DNA of 64,000 bases from CAZUMH01 sp964621645 (GTDB lineage Bacteria; Zhuqueibacterota; QNDG01; JAGLOF01). This document shows, one piece after another, positions 52,370 through 61,278 of the stretch (the stretch's first letter is position 1; the number at the start of each line of letters is the position of its first letter). Under the pieces are notes generated by a model, which had not been told where the DNA came from, did not search any database, and saw only the letters and a program-made list of their open reading frames with translations. The position numbers and the translations under genes are program-made. Where the stretch lies: the NCBI GenBank assembly GCA_964621645.1, contig CAZUMH010000001.1:37587-101586 (forward strand). The letters run 5' to 3'.

Positions 52370-53326
52370 TCACCGGGATATTCCCGCCGGTTTCTGCCAG
52401 AATATCGTCTCGTCATTTATAGAATAGATCTTTTCACCACGGCCGGTGAGCCGGTATTTCCGCAGCTGTTCGGATTTGTATCCGTCGGGGATCAGCTCGA
52501 AAAACTCCCTGACCCGAACAGTGTCCTGAGCGAATCTGCTGTATTCCGGGCAGCGCATCTTGAAGACAAATTCGGAGAGAAACCAGAGGTAATTGGCACC
52601 TTCGATGAAATTACCGAGATTGAACCAGGCCATTTCGAGACCGCTTCTGCCCACATGGTGCACCTTCATCGGCGCGCCTGAGATCAATCCTCTCCTGATC
52701 TCTGCCACACCCAGGATGTTCCCCTTCTTATCGGTCACATAGGCACCAAAATCCGGATCCATGAGAATCCATTTGTCCAGGGTTTGGGAGAACACCGACG
52801 TGACAAAGTGACTCTCCTCTTCCTCATGGGAATATGGCAGGAGATGGGTGTGACGGGAATAGAATCCCATAGACAGATAGACTTCATTGAGAATGACTGT
52901 CTTCATATAGCAGTTGATATTCATATGTTGATCTTTCGCCAAATGAATAAATGAAAAGGCATTGCGTTCGGCGGGAACAGCCGGCTCATTGGCATGCGCG
53001 GCCAGGCCGTATACCCAGGTCATCAGGTTGATGATTCGCTCGGTTTCCGATCCCTGCCCGGCAATGCTGTCCAGATCATATTGCTTCCGCAGTCTTCTAA
53101 GATTTTCATCCGTGGAATCGGAATATAGGAAGGTAACGTCGATGGGATAGCCCGTCCCCTGAGCGGAAAAGCCCGGATGCTGCTTCAAATGGGACATCCA
53201 TTCTTTGCCCATCGATACATATTTATGCCGTTCCTGTAGTTCCGGGATTACTGCCTCGAAAATAATGAACAACAGGAACAAGACAGCCAGAACACCAATA
53301 GAAATTTTAATGATTAATTTTTTCAT
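52370..53326 (-). CDS. Membrane-anchored transglutaminase-like protein
   Basis: 318 residues from ATG 53326 (GGGAAG upstream; the frame extends 22 codons further without a site). One N-terminal helix (ISIGVLAVLFLLFIIFEAVI) anchors it with the body outside. The thiol-protease-like core is visible as INCYMKTVILNEVYLSMGFY (Cys), EESHFVTSVFSQTLDKWILM (His) and DPDFGAYVTDKKGN (Asp), the transglutaminase-like triad order. Such domains cleave or crosslink amide bonds in envelope proteins or peptidoglycan, or serve as inactive scaffolds. Neighbours on the same strand are an exported protein and a methyltransferase with no clear functional link. Confidence 0.7.
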   Translation of the reverse strand: MKKLIIKISIGVLAVLFLLFIIFEAVIPELQERHKYVSMGKEWMSHLKQHPGFSAQGTGYPIDVTFLYSDSTDENLRRLRKQYDLDSIAGQGSETERIINLMTWVYGLAAHANEPAVPAERNAFSFIHLAKDQHMNINCYMKTVILNEVYLSMGFYSRHTHLLPYSHEEEESHFVTSVFSQTLDKWILMDPDFGAYVTDKKGNILGVAEIRRGLISGAPMKVHHVGRSGLEMAWFNLGNFIEGANYLWFLSEFVFKMRCPEYSRFAQDTVRVREFFELIPDGYKSEQLRKYRLTGRGEKIYSINDETIFWQKPAGISR

Positions 53327-53524
53327 ATAAGCTTCCCTGTGGCTCATGCAGTGACCCATCCATCGGGTTATACGGGCTGGATGAATATCCAAATGACCTC
53401 AGAACATTAAGGTGCCTGCCCTTATTCTGTGTAATTCTTAGACGTAGTACACGCCCGTGATGTTTCACATAGTAATCCCCGAAGTTCTCTGTTGGATTCA
53501 TCCCCTCCGGGAAACACGACATAG

Positions 53525-54139
53525 TTAATATGACACTTTACTCAGACATGCGGTACGTACCCGCTCCAGGAATTGGTCCGCCAGGGAGACAGGGACGCAA
53601 CCTTTTATCAGCATTAAATAGGGATCCTGGGCTCGATGCAGGAAGACGTATATCCAGTGGCGGGGCGGATACATGGCAGAAGAGACGCCTTCAGGATAGG
53701 TCAGCGTCACATCCAGCAGCCAGCGGCCCGGAATTGTTTCTTCCTTATTAACGGTGACGATGGTCCCTTTCTCATCCAGTTCCGGATTTCCGGTGGCCAG
53801 TTTCTTCCACCCTTTTTTAAGACGCTCAATATATCCCTCTATATTCCCCGGCATGGCCTCGGCCTTGATCTCGCCTTCACTCAGCACCTGAAATTCGATA
53901 TTGGGAGGATCAAAATAATCACCGGCATCGGGCGGTTGAAACAATACCGTTCCGAAGCCCGTATTTCTCTTCCATCCCGCCGGGACCATGGCTTTAATAG
54001 TCAGCTCCTTTCCCGAACCGGGTTGCTTACAGCTGAATTCGACCCGGTCCCCGCTGATTTTTTTCTGCTGTCCAGGGATGCGGGCCCCCACTGACCCGGC
54101 AAACAGGAGGACAATAATGACATAAAATAAGCGTTTCAT
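53525..54139 (-). CDS. Exported protein, unknown function
   Basis: 204 residues; GGAGAA before the ATG. Signal peptide LFYVIIVLLFAGSVGA. The mature part is a single beta-rich domain (VEFSCKQPGSGKELTIKAMV, TGFGTVLFQPPDAGDYFDPP, RWLLDVTLTYPEG, HWIYVFLHRAQDPYLMLIKG). Its style, an amphipathic ligand-binding sandwich ending in a helix (DQFLERVRTACL), is common to periplasmic PsbP- or LpqN-like proteins, but no family is asserted. It lies 198 bases upstream of the transglutaminase-like gene. Confidence 0.6.
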   Translation of the reverse strand: MKRLFYVIIVLLFAGSVGARIPGQQKKISGDRVEFSCKQPGSGKELTIKAMVPAGWKRNTGFGTVLFQPPDAGDYFDPPNIEFQVLSEGEIKAEAMPGNIEGYIERLKKGWKKLATGNPELDEKGTIVTVNKEETIPGRWLLDVTLTYPEGVSSAMYPPRHWIYVFLHRAQDPYLMLIKGCVPVSLADQFLERVRTACLSKVSY

Positions 54140-54365
54140 GAGACATTCTCCTTATAAGACAATGGCTTTATATCCTGGTCTATGATCACTTTAGCGTAAA
54201 GCATGAATTATTTCATCCATGGTTAACTCTTCCTAATAATTAGTTTTTTGTTATCCCTGTTGCGTAGCAAGTTCTAATCCGTTGGATCGACGCGGGCCCA
54301 GCCGACAAATGCCGCTCGAATCTGAATTTACGATTTCAGACATTATATTATAAGCTAAATACTAT

Positions 54366-54406
54366 CATCCCGAATTAAAAATAATAGTGAATGAAAAATC
54401 GGGATG
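54366..54406. repeat. Inverted repeat at the edge of repeat copy B
   Basis: CATCCCGAATT (54366-54376) pairs with AAATCGGGATG (54396-54406). A second dyad of the same kind, CATCCCGAATCCAT (54651-54664) with ATGGATCGGGATG (54680-54692), lies on the other side of the element, so repeat copy B is bracketed by two CATCCCGA...TCGGGATG hairpins. Only the right arm (AAATCGGGATG, 9050-9060) of the first is kept at copy A. Confidence 0.6.
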
Positions 54407-54579
54407 GCGTGTAACAATTTTCCTGGAAGGGGTTATCATGCCATGGTACCTCTCACCCGTTCTTTGGGTGAGGACGGGCTCCCCACCATTCGGAAAGTCG
54501 CCGCCCAAACAGGGGAACGAGGGAACACCTGTTCTGATTATTCAATAATATTCTTAAAAAAATATCGGGAAGTGACCGA
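54390..54579. repeat. Dispersed repeat element, copy B
   Basis: Counterpart of 9042-9233, with shared blocks in the same order (see AAATCGGGATG, TCGCCGCCC, ACAGGGGA, GATTATTCAATA, ATATCGG, TGACCGA). It lies in the 630-base gap between the exported protein (54139) and the methyltransferase (54770). Reading frames differ between copies. With its flanking hairpins the unit probably spans about 54366-54710. The remaining part of this gap (54140-54365) shows no gene. Confidence 0.65.
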
Positions 54580-54711
54580 TTAGTGTAGCATCGGGTTCCG
54601 TTTTATTGGGACGAAGATTAATTCCTAACCTGTAGAACATGAAACTGGACCATCCCGAATCCATCAATAATACTAAATAATGGATCGGGATGATTTTCGC
54701 CGATAATAATG

Positions 54712-54741
54712 TCTCCTGGATCGCCTAAGCGATACAGGAGA
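54712..54741 (-). terminator. Strong hairpin after the methyltransferase gene
   Basis: TCTCCTGGATCGC (54712-54724), loop CTAA, GCGATACAGGAGA (54729-54741): 12 of 13 positions pair. It sits 28 bases past the stop of the gene ending at 54770. The minus-strand tail (CATTATTATC) is only moderately T-rich, so termination is probable but not certain; it also abuts repeat copy B. Confidence 0.5.
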
Positions 54742-54769
54742 TTCACGATTAACCGCCGCGGATTCAAAT

Positions 54770-55681
54770 TCATGCACCATTTCTTGGTTTGTACCCATAT
54801 GCAACCACAATATCATCCGTTATGATAGCAATATTTTTACGCTCAAAATACTTTTTAGTCTTATTTGAATCTATCTCTCTTTTTTCAGGAGGGAATTTCG
54901 CATACCACCATGATGATGAAATGGCTGAAAAGAAATCATATGCCGCCGCTCCGCTTGTAAATGTATTCTGCCAAACGACTTGTTTACTTCGAACATTTTC
55001 AACTCTTGCTTGTTCAAGCATCCTGCGGATATATTTCTCTGTTCTCGGCCACCATTCAAATCGATATCCTAAAACATACCGTTTATTTATACATCTGAGA
55101 GTCGCATCAATAGCTTCCCAATAGTGTTTCGGACCATGTGCCCCTATGCAAATCAAACCGCCCGTCTTCAGCACCCTTAACATCTCTGTAACGACTTTTT
55201 GCTGATTTGGAAGTGTGCCGAAAGTCATCCCGGTAATTACTGCATCGAAAGAACCTTCTTTATACGGTAAGTTTTCAGCATCGAGCTGGCAAAATGAAGT
55301 ATTATAACCGTTTTCGCCTTGTTTTCGTTTTGCCTCCTTTAGCATAAAATTAGAGATATCTCCACATACGACACTTTCAGATCCTTTCTCAAGCGCGACG
55401 TGAGCCAATGCTCCTGTCCCACACCCGACATCCAATACTTTCATTCCATCGAATTGTATATCAGCTAATTGATATCGGGCAGACTTATCCTGCAGATGAT
55501 ATCCTCGCTCGTCATATTTAAATACATGATCTGAATATTCACCTTCATACCCTTTTCTTACGCGTTCTTTCATTCCGGAATAATCCCTGTAACTCCCGGT
55601 GAATAATGTCAATACATTGTTTGCTTCAATCATCAATCTCATTGGTGGGGTTAGTTTTCCAGACCAAAACACCTGTAACAT
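54770..55681 (-). CDS. Class I SAM-dependent methyltransferase (UbiE/Methyltransf_11-like)
   Basis: About 303 residues from ATG 55681, which has AAAGG eight bases upstream; a GTG eleven codons earlier is possible. Motif I is MKVLDVGCGTGALAHVALEK; VVCGDISNFMLKEAKRKQ holds the acidic ribose contact; FDAVITGMTFGTLPNQQKVV and MLRVLKTGGLICIGAHG complete the fold. About 80 residues before it and 120 after it, rich in aromatics (HYWEAIDATLRCINKRYVLG, YDFFSAISSSWWYAKFPPEK), may shape a hydrophobic acceptor pocket. Acceptor unknown. Confidence 0.85.
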   Translation of the reverse strand: MLQVFWSGKLTPPMRLMIEANNVLTLFTGSYRDYSGMKERVRKGYEGEYSDHVFKYDERGYHLQDKSARYQLADIQFDGMKVLDVGCGTGALAHVALEKGSESVVCGDISNFMLKEAKRKQGENGYNTSFCQLDAENLPYKEGSFDAVITGMTFGTLPNQQKVVTEMLRVLKTGGLICIGAHGPKHYWEAIDATLRCINKRYVLGYRFEWWPRTEKYIRRMLEQARVENVRSKQVVWQNTFTSGAAAYDFFSAISSSWWYAKFPPEKREIDSNKTKKYFERKNIAIITDDIVVAYGYKPRNGA

Positions 55682-55741
55682 TTTCTTTACCTTTCTCTGA
55701 ATCAACAATGGCACATGATTCTCATTCGATGTTGATTTTTA

Positions 55742-56608
55742 TCATTCCTCCCCTTTCCTGTCGATGAATTTCCGCAGAGGATCCATTCCCACTCGTCTCG
55801 AAATTAAGGGTTCCCTGTTCCCCTGATATACAGTCAGCTGTTCTTCAAAAGAGGGCCTGGCGGGATTGATATAAAAAATCCCCAAAGGAAGTTTCTCCGA
55901 CTCACAGGCGCGTTTGAACGCTTCGGTGCGGTCCCGAGGATCGTACCCGTCTTCCAGATAGTAGGTGTTCTCCTGCAGCCATTTGAAATTGTTGACTCTG
56001 TTGAAAGAGACGCAGGGATGAAGAATATCCACTAATGCATACCCTTTATGCTGCATCGCCTCTTTCAAAACAGCTTTCATTTTATCAACATCGACAGTAC
56101 TGGTCCGGGCCACAAATGAGGCGTCAAGAGAGATGGCTGTTGAAATTGGATTGAAGGGATTCAGGATGACTCCATCTACCTGTACAGGAGTCACAAATCC
56201 AATGCGGCTTGTGGGCGAGGCCTGGCCTTTGGTCAACCCGTAAACCATATTGTTATGCACAATATTGACGATGTTCGGATTTCTTCTTATGGTATGGATG
56301 AAATGATTGCCGCCCTCTCCGTACATATCCCCGTCCCCGCTTTCAGCAATGACGACCAGACCGGGATTGACGGCATTGATCCCGGTCGCCGGCGGCAGAG
56401 CCCTGCCGTGAAGTCCGTTAAACACGTTGCATTTCAGATAGTGGGGCATTTTCGCCGCCTGGCCGATACCGGAAACAATCACCACATTCCGGGGTGTGAT
56501 TTTTAATTCGGCAAGGCTCTCTTTTAATGTCTTCCAAATCGCAAAATTGCCGCATCCAGGACACCAGGCAATGTCTATGTCATCCATATCGTATATTTTT
56601 TCATCCAT
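55742..56608 (-). CDS. korB: 2-oxoacid:ferredoxin oxidoreductase, beta subunit
   Basis: 288 residues. DIAWCPGCGNFAIWKTLKES gives the C-x2-C of the cluster/TPP region at residues 15-18. VVIAESGDGDMYGEGGNHFI and IVNIVHNNMVYGLTKGQASP form the GDGD...NN thiamine-pyrophosphate motif. With the alpha-gamma subunit ten bases upstream it makes the KorAB-type enzyme that oxidatively decarboxylates 2-oxoglutarate or related 2-oxoacids (or runs reductively), passing electrons to ferredoxin. No separate ferredoxin-like subunit gene is adjacent, as expected for two-subunit enzymes. Substrate is inferred from family resemblance. Confidence 0.93.
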   Translation of the reverse strand: MDEKIYDMDDIDIAWCPGCGNFAIWKTLKESLAELKITPRNVVIVSGIGQAAKMPHYLKCNVFNGLHGRALPPATGINAVNPGLVVIAESGDGDMYGEGGNHFIHTIRRNPNIVNIVHNNMVYGLTKGQASPTSRIGFVTPVQVDGVILNPFNPISTAISLDASFVARTSTVDVDKMKAVLKEAMQHKGYALVDILHPCVSFNRVNNFKWLQENTYYLEDGYDPRDRTEAFKRACESEKLPLGIFYINPARPSFEEQLTVYQGNREPLISRRVGMDPLRKFIDRKGEE

Positions 56609-56617
56609 GATTTTCTC

Positions 56618-58330
56618 CTAAAGGGCTGCTTCCATCAAACGGCGAGTGAGTTCTTCAACAGAAAATGTCAGACCGTTGTATTTCAGAATCTTTTCAGAGA
56701 TGGTGATAGTGAATCGGGATTCCAACACCTGGGCAAACTGAGCCGTGGCATTGTTTTCAACGATTACCAGTTTCTTTGCTCTTTTGAGCAATTGATCCGT
56801 CCTCGCAGAGAGGGGATAAACCTGTTTGAAGTACAGGACGGCCATCTTTTTATTGTCAATATTCCCGACGGCTTCACTGACGGCATGGAATGTCGATCCC
56901 CAGCAGATCACAAGTGTATCACAATCCTTCTGTCCGATCCATTCCGGCGGGATGGCTTCTTTAGCAAGCGCATCCATTTTTTTCAAACGCTTATCGACCA
57001 TCTTTGTCCGCAAATCGAGATTCTCTGTGATATGTCCCTCTTCATCATGCTCATCACTGTCCACCGCAACGAGACCGCTGCCATATCCTGGAATACCGCG
57101 GGGAGAAATCCCGTTTTCAGTAAGAACGTACCGCTTATAATTCTCCCCGGTTTTAACGATATGGAATTGATTCTTAATTGTCGCAAGATCAAACGCACTG
57201 GTATTGTAGTAGGAATCCATGAAATACTGATCTGTCAGGATGAATACGGGGATTTGATATTGATCGGCCAGGTTAAATGCTTTTTGAGTCAATAGAAAAC
57301 CATCCTCAAGGCTTCCGGGCGTTAAAATCACCCGGGAAAATTCACCATGACCCGCATGGATCACAAATTCCAGATCACCCTGCTCGGTTCGCGTCGGAAG
57401 GCCTGTTGCCGGCCCCGGTCGTTGGGCGAGATGAATGACTAATGGTGTCTCCAGCATACCAGCCAGACTCAATCCTTCCGTCATTAAGGCAAACCCGCCT
57501 CCTGAAGTAGTGACCAGGCCCCGGGCACCCGCGTACCACGCGCCCAGTGTCATGTTTATCGCGGCGATTTCATCCTCGGCCTGTTCGGCGATAATCCCGA
57601 ATTGTTCGGCGTGCTGGGCCAAAAAAGTCAACACCGCAGTGGAAGGTGACATGGGGTACGATGCGATAAAATTACACCCCCCGGCCACGGCTCCCATTGC
57701 GACGGCCTCCCCTCCGTTTACCATGATCTCTGATCCGGCTTTTTCACTCTCTTTCGTTTGAATATCGATCTTGATGTTGGATGCATTATCGAGACCGATG
57801 GCATAACCCTTATCAACGGCTTCCAGGTTCCGCTTGATAATATCATTCTCTTTTTGCGCGAAAATATTTTTTACATAGGATTGAACCAGGGTTTTTTCGA
57901 TTTTAAGCAGTCCGACGATGATTCCCACAACGACCATATTTGAATAAATGATTCCACCGACCTCTTTGGCAATTGCGGACAGGGGCACATCGATGAAATT
58001 CGCGTGAGAGTCATCTTTCTGATCTATCAGTTTTTCTTTCTCCCCGATAATCCTTGTCTCTGGTGAAATCCTTTGTTCCATATGTATTAAGGCGTCCTTA
58101 TCCAGGGGGATAAGAATATCTATCCTGTCAACCAGCGCCCTCACCCTGGTTGATGAAATACGAAGCGTCGTGGAATTACTTCCTCCCCGGATGCGGGACA
58201 TATATTCTTTGGTCGAGAATACGTGATAGCCCGCTTTTTTAACAATCGACACCAGCATTTTCTCAGCGGTTTTAATGCCCTGTCCGGCCGGTCCGGAAAG
58301 CACAATGGAGACATCTTTTAACTTAATCAT
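56618..58330 (-). CDS. korA: 2-oxoacid:ferredoxin oxidoreductase, fused gamma-alpha subunit
   Basis: 570 residues. The gamma domain (1-190) opens with VSIVLSGPAGQGIKTAEKML and has STKEYMSRIRGGSNSTTLRI; the alpha domain begins near 205 with NGGEAVAMGAVAGGCNFIAS and YPMSPSTAVLTFLAQHAEQF. QAEDEIAAINMTLGAWYAGA and TTSGGGFALMTEGLSLAGML are the conserved pyrimidine-binding segments, and VIHLAQRPGPATGLPTRTEQ follows. A C-terminal transketolase-like part ends in VEELTRRLMEAAL. This is the usual fused subunit of 2-oxoacid ferredoxin oxidoreductases in anaerobes and the reductive TCA cycle. First gene of a two-gene operon. Confidence 0.93.
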   Translation of the reverse strand: MIKLKDVSIVLSGPAGQGIKTAEKMLVSIVKKAGYHVFSTKEYMSRIRGGSNSTTLRISSTRVRALVDRIDILIPLDKDALIHMEQRISPETRIIGEKEKLIDQKDDSHANFIDVPLSAIAKEVGGIIYSNMVVVGIIVGLLKIEKTLVQSYVKNIFAQKENDIIKRNLEAVDKGYAIGLDNASNIKIDIQTKESEKAGSEIMVNGGEAVAMGAVAGGCNFIASYPMSPSTAVLTFLAQHAEQFGIIAEQAEDEIAAINMTLGAWYAGARGLVTTSGGGFALMTEGLSLAGMLETPLVIHLAQRPGPATGLPTRTEQGDLEFVIHAGHGEFSRVILTPGSLEDGFLLTQKAFNLADQYQIPVFILTDQYFMDSYYNTSAFDLATIKNQFHIVKTGENYKRYVLTENGISPRGIPGYGSGLVAVDSDEHDEEGHITENLDLRTKMVDKRLKKMDALAKEAIPPEWIGQKDCDTLVICWGSTFHAVSEAVGNIDNKKMAVLYFKQVYPLSARTDQLLKRAKKLVIVENNATAQFAQVLESRFTITISEKILKYNGLTFSVEELTRRLMEAAL

Positions 58331-58456
58331 TGCAGGGTTCCTATAATTCTATTAAATGAAAAATAAAGCGATTTGAGAGGGTCACTGTATAAGCAGATAA
58401 AAAACAGCGTATAACTTCAACATGATGAATAGAACGAATCCATATACCGAGGGTAT

Positions 58457-58491
58457 CATCCCGGCACGTTAGAAGTCGGGAGCAGTGACAT
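58457..58491. repeat. Isolated palindromic repeat (kind 3)
   Basis: CATCCCGGCACGTTAGAAGT followed by CGGGAGCAGTGACATG matches the element at 37102-37138 (CCCGG...TTAG...TCGGGAG..TGAC) base by base over most of its length. The CCCG and CGGG arms form a short stem. It lies in the 234-base gap between the korA start and the hemerythrin gene; the rest of that gap shows nothing clear. Confidence 0.5.
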
Positions 58492-58564
58492 GCGGCTATT
58501 TCCCATGGTCATCCCAATCTTAAATAGAGCCTCTTTGAAATTCGATAAAAAGCTGGCATGAAAT

Positions 58565-59152
58565 TCATTTTTGGTTTTCAAACTCTTCCACCACCGATAT
58601 GTACTTTTCGTGTATCATCTTCTGATCAAACTCCCAGAACTCTGCCAGCAAGGCCTGATCCTCTTCATCAGTGAAGTAGTTTCTGGATGCAGGAAAGAAT
58701 ACTTTGTCCTCTTTCTCAATATGTTTGGGATAGAACTCGATAAGCGTCTTCAATTTTACGGCAATATCGCGCATGGCTGTCTCATCACCATTCCTGTAGC
58801 GACTGTTGGCGTCAACGAGTGCTTTGGTTGTCTTGCGGCCGAACACATGTTCCTCGATCAGTTCCTTCATTATCTGACGGTCTTCCGGCTTCAGCGGCTT
58901 TTTATTCAATTCTCGAAAAAGAATATCTTCCTCCTTTCCGTGATGTGTCCGATCTGCATATACCCGGACGAAATCAACTATTATATCCACGAACGCAGGA
59001 TCTACTTCATGTTCTAATTCGATTTTAGTCAAGACATCTTTGATAACCACAAGCATCCTTTCGATCAGACGATGCTCTATCATAAGCGGACCGCGTGCCT
59101 GCATAGTTGTGATCTCCTTGCTAATCCAGCCGGATGGTTGTTGATATGACAT
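58565..59152 (-). CDS. Hemerythrin-domain protein
   Basis: 195 residues, cytoplasmic, nearly all helical. The di-iron ligands appear in order: MIEHRLIERML (His), DRTHHGKEEDILF (His, Glu), IEEHVFGRKTTKAL (His) and YPKHIEKEDKVFFPAS (His, Glu/Asp). Such proteins bind oxygen or nitric oxide or act in iron-sulfur repair and redox sensing. It lies between the oxygen-sensitive KorAB operon and the MscS and catalase genes, in keeping with a role under oxygen or nitrosative stress, though that link is contextual. Confidence 0.88.
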   Translation of the reverse strand: MSYQQPSGWISKEITTMQARGPLMIEHRLIERMLVVIKDVLTKIELEHEVDPAFVDIIVDFVRVYADRTHHGKEEDILFRELNKKPLKPEDRQIMKELIEEHVFGRKTTKALVDANSRYRNGDETAMRDIAVKLKTLIEFYPKHIEKEDKVFFPASRNYFTDEEDQALLAEFWEFDQKMIHEKYISVVEEFENQK

Positions 59153-59309
59153 CTAAATCGGGAGCTGTATGAGCCGCCGATTTTTAAGCCAGCAACATCT
59201 ATTTACTTTCTCTAATATCTTCTTTACGCATTTCTATTTTGATATGAGGTAAACTTTCCGGATAATTCCTCTGCATGAAGGTGATTTTTTTTTATAGAAC
59301 GAGTCAGAG

Positions 59310-60275
59310 TTATTGCCAGGCGTTCGAGGAATTTTCCGCACTTATCAATGCGCGCATCTCCATTGTTTTCTCTGTCGCGTTGGTCACTTGTATCTTTGCC
59401 ACGCGTTTATCCCAGAGTGGAGATGCACCTACGATTTTTTTTAATTCATGCCGCACTTCATCGACAGGAATTCCATAATCCGCGTAAATATATACCGTAC
59501 CCAATAATTCTGCTGTTTTTCTTGTCCAATTTTGAAAAGGACGTTCAATAAAATAAGTAATTGGAACCACTAATCGCCGCTGATCCCAGATTCTGATTAT
59601 GACATATGTCAATGTAATCTCTTCTATAACGCCCCATTCATTTTCCACGATCACAACGTCATCAATACGAATCGGCTGAGTAATGGCAATTTGGATTCCC
59701 GCAATTAAATTCGCCAAACTCCGTTGTGCCGCAAATCCGATAATAATCCCGGCTATTCCGGCAGATGCCAAAATACTGAATCCAATTTGTCGAACTTTGT
59801 CGAAGGTCATCAGTATTGCCGCTGCAGTGACAACAACAATGATGACGATAAAAACTCGTTGAATGACATTCAACTGGGTGCTTATCCGACGCGCCTTTAA
59901 ATTATCTTTTACGTCCAGGCTGTATCGATTTAAAATCATTGTCTTGATAATGCTAAGAAAACGTATTATCAACCAGGCGATTCCAGCAAGCAGCCATATT
60001 GTCAAAATGTGATTTGCCAGGATCCGAATATTTTCAGGGAGTGACAAGAAGGGCATAATAATCATGAAACATATCGAAGGGAATAAAAGCCGGATCGGGC
60101 CATGCAGCTTTTCGAAAGGGATTACTATTTGCCTGAGCAAGCCCCTAATTCTAAAAAACCATTTTTTCAAGAAGTATTTGAATATTATATAAAAGATGGA
60201 GACTGATACAATCACCACAAGAGCAATGCCGATCTCACTGGGGATGTTTTGAAAAAAGCCTTTAATCGGGTCCAT
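59310..60275 (-). CDS. MscS-family mechanosensitive channel
   Basis: 321 residues. Helices at about 15-32, 60-80, 85-108 and 145-165 precede the pore helix region ILASAGIAGIIIGFAAQRSL, with the Gly/Ala packing typical of TM3 in MscS. ANLIAGIQIAITQPIRIDDV and the beta domain VENEWGVIEEITLTYVIIRI plus RLVVPITYFIERPFQNWTRK follow. It opens under osmotic downshock to release solutes. Length is slightly above E. coli MscS because of an extra N-terminal helix pair. It stands alone. Confidence 0.92.
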   Translation of the reverse strand: MDPIKGFFQNIPSEIGIALVVIVSVSIFYIIFKYFLKKWFFRIRGLLRQIVIPFEKLHGPIRLLFPSICFMIIMPFLSLPENIRILANHILTIWLLAGIAWLIIRFLSIIKTMILNRYSLDVKDNLKARRISTQLNVIQRVFIVIIVVVTAAAILMTFDKVRQIGFSILASAGIAGIIIGFAAQRSLANLIAGIQIAITQPIRIDDVVIVENEWGVIEEITLTYVIIRIWDQRRLVVPITYFIERPFQNWTRKTAELLGTVYIYADYGIPVDEVRHELKKIVGASPLWDKRVAKIQVTNATEKTMEMRALISAENSSNAWQ

Positions 60276-61278
60276 ACAGATACTTTGATAATTAAAAGTT
60301 ATAAATAATCACGATTTTGACTGCTCTACTATTATACAGCTCAATATCCGGTCGAAGTTCCATCTCGGTCCATTGTTGCCGGAATCCGCGATATGCGGTA
60401 ATTTTATTTACCCTAATACTCGTTGCGGACCGTGAAGGCAAGCACATAAGAAATGACAACCTGAAGCGGGGAAATTACAAGCCAAAATTATTTTGGAAAA
60501 TACTTTCTCAGGAGTACCGTATCAGGATATTTCTTCCCAAAATATACAAAATTATTACTGATTAGGCAAGCGGAAATTATTTATTTTTAGGTGCTTAGGT
60601 TCTATTCTCTTGAATCAAAATCATCAATCAGCGTGTATATCGGCGATGCGTCAAAGAGGACTGTTTATCATTTCGGCATGTCTTATACAGGTAATTCTGA
60701 TAAAAATAATTAAAACAGGTAATTCTGACAGGACTCCCTGATATATTTACTGACATAATCCTGCCTGATATCATGGAGCGCCGCGAAATCAAGAACAGTA
60801 AGCAATAACACCAAACAGCAAAATAGTATCATCAGCAGCGTGACTGTTTTTACATTCTTCATCATTTTGTGGCCCTGAATTTTCTGATTATTCTTTACCG
60901 TTGGTTGCGCCGCATAAAAATCAGTTTAAATATTGTCCTCCCCCGCATCCTTTAAGCCGAAAGGAATAAGGTCTGGCTGTTTTATCCATTCAAGACCGGG
61001 AACTCGGTGGGTTAGAATTATTTCTTGAGGTTTTATAACGCAAGCGATCATACTGCTTCGTCTGCATAATACAGCAGGAAACCTAAAAATAAAAGTAACT
61101 TTATTGATTTCCTCGTCAAATCGGTAATAAACATCTCACTGTATTGCAGCATCTTGTCTATACCCAGGGACGTGATCCTCTGCTGTTTTATATAAATCCT
61201 GTGATTCAGTAATCCTTAAAATCACTAATCAAGCGGGAGATCCCCGTCCCCGGTTAGACAGTGTTATGCTGTTCTTCC
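60276..61278. other. Gap of about 1 kb upstream of the MscS gene, holding one short ORF
   Basis: AT-rich DNA with no RNA gene, insertion sequence or family-level protein. One short membrane-protein gene is called separately (60710-60865). A 14-base direct repeat ACAGGTAATTCTGA occurs at 60687-60700 and 60715-60728, the second copy overlapping that gene's 3' end. Between 60870 and 61278 only a weak 34-codon minus-strand frame was seen. Confidence 0.4.
60710..60865 (-). CDS. Short single-helix membrane protein (51 residues)
   Basis: Too short for a routine length cut-off. The frame starts MMKNVKTVTLLMILFCCLVL and continues as one strongly hydrophobic helix, then a polar tail with HDIRQDYVSKYIRESC. 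AGGG lies about eight bases before the first ATG, and the second ATG is an alternative. One transmembrane helix with the N-terminus inside is predicted. No family recognised. Codon content is ordinary for the region, but with no homologue to compare it could be chance. Confidence 0.45.
   Translation of the reverse strand: MMKNVKTVTLLMILFCCLVLLLTVLDFAALHDIRQDYVSKYIRESCQNYLF

Noticed and set aside
60317..60565. 82-codon plus-strand frame upstream of the MscS gene
   Set aside because: No binding site and composition typical of random AT-rich DNA.
61048..61152. 34-codon minus-strand frame (LLLFLGFLLYYADEAV)
   Set aside because: Hydrophobic and tempting, but no binding site before its ATG and no partner; too little to call.
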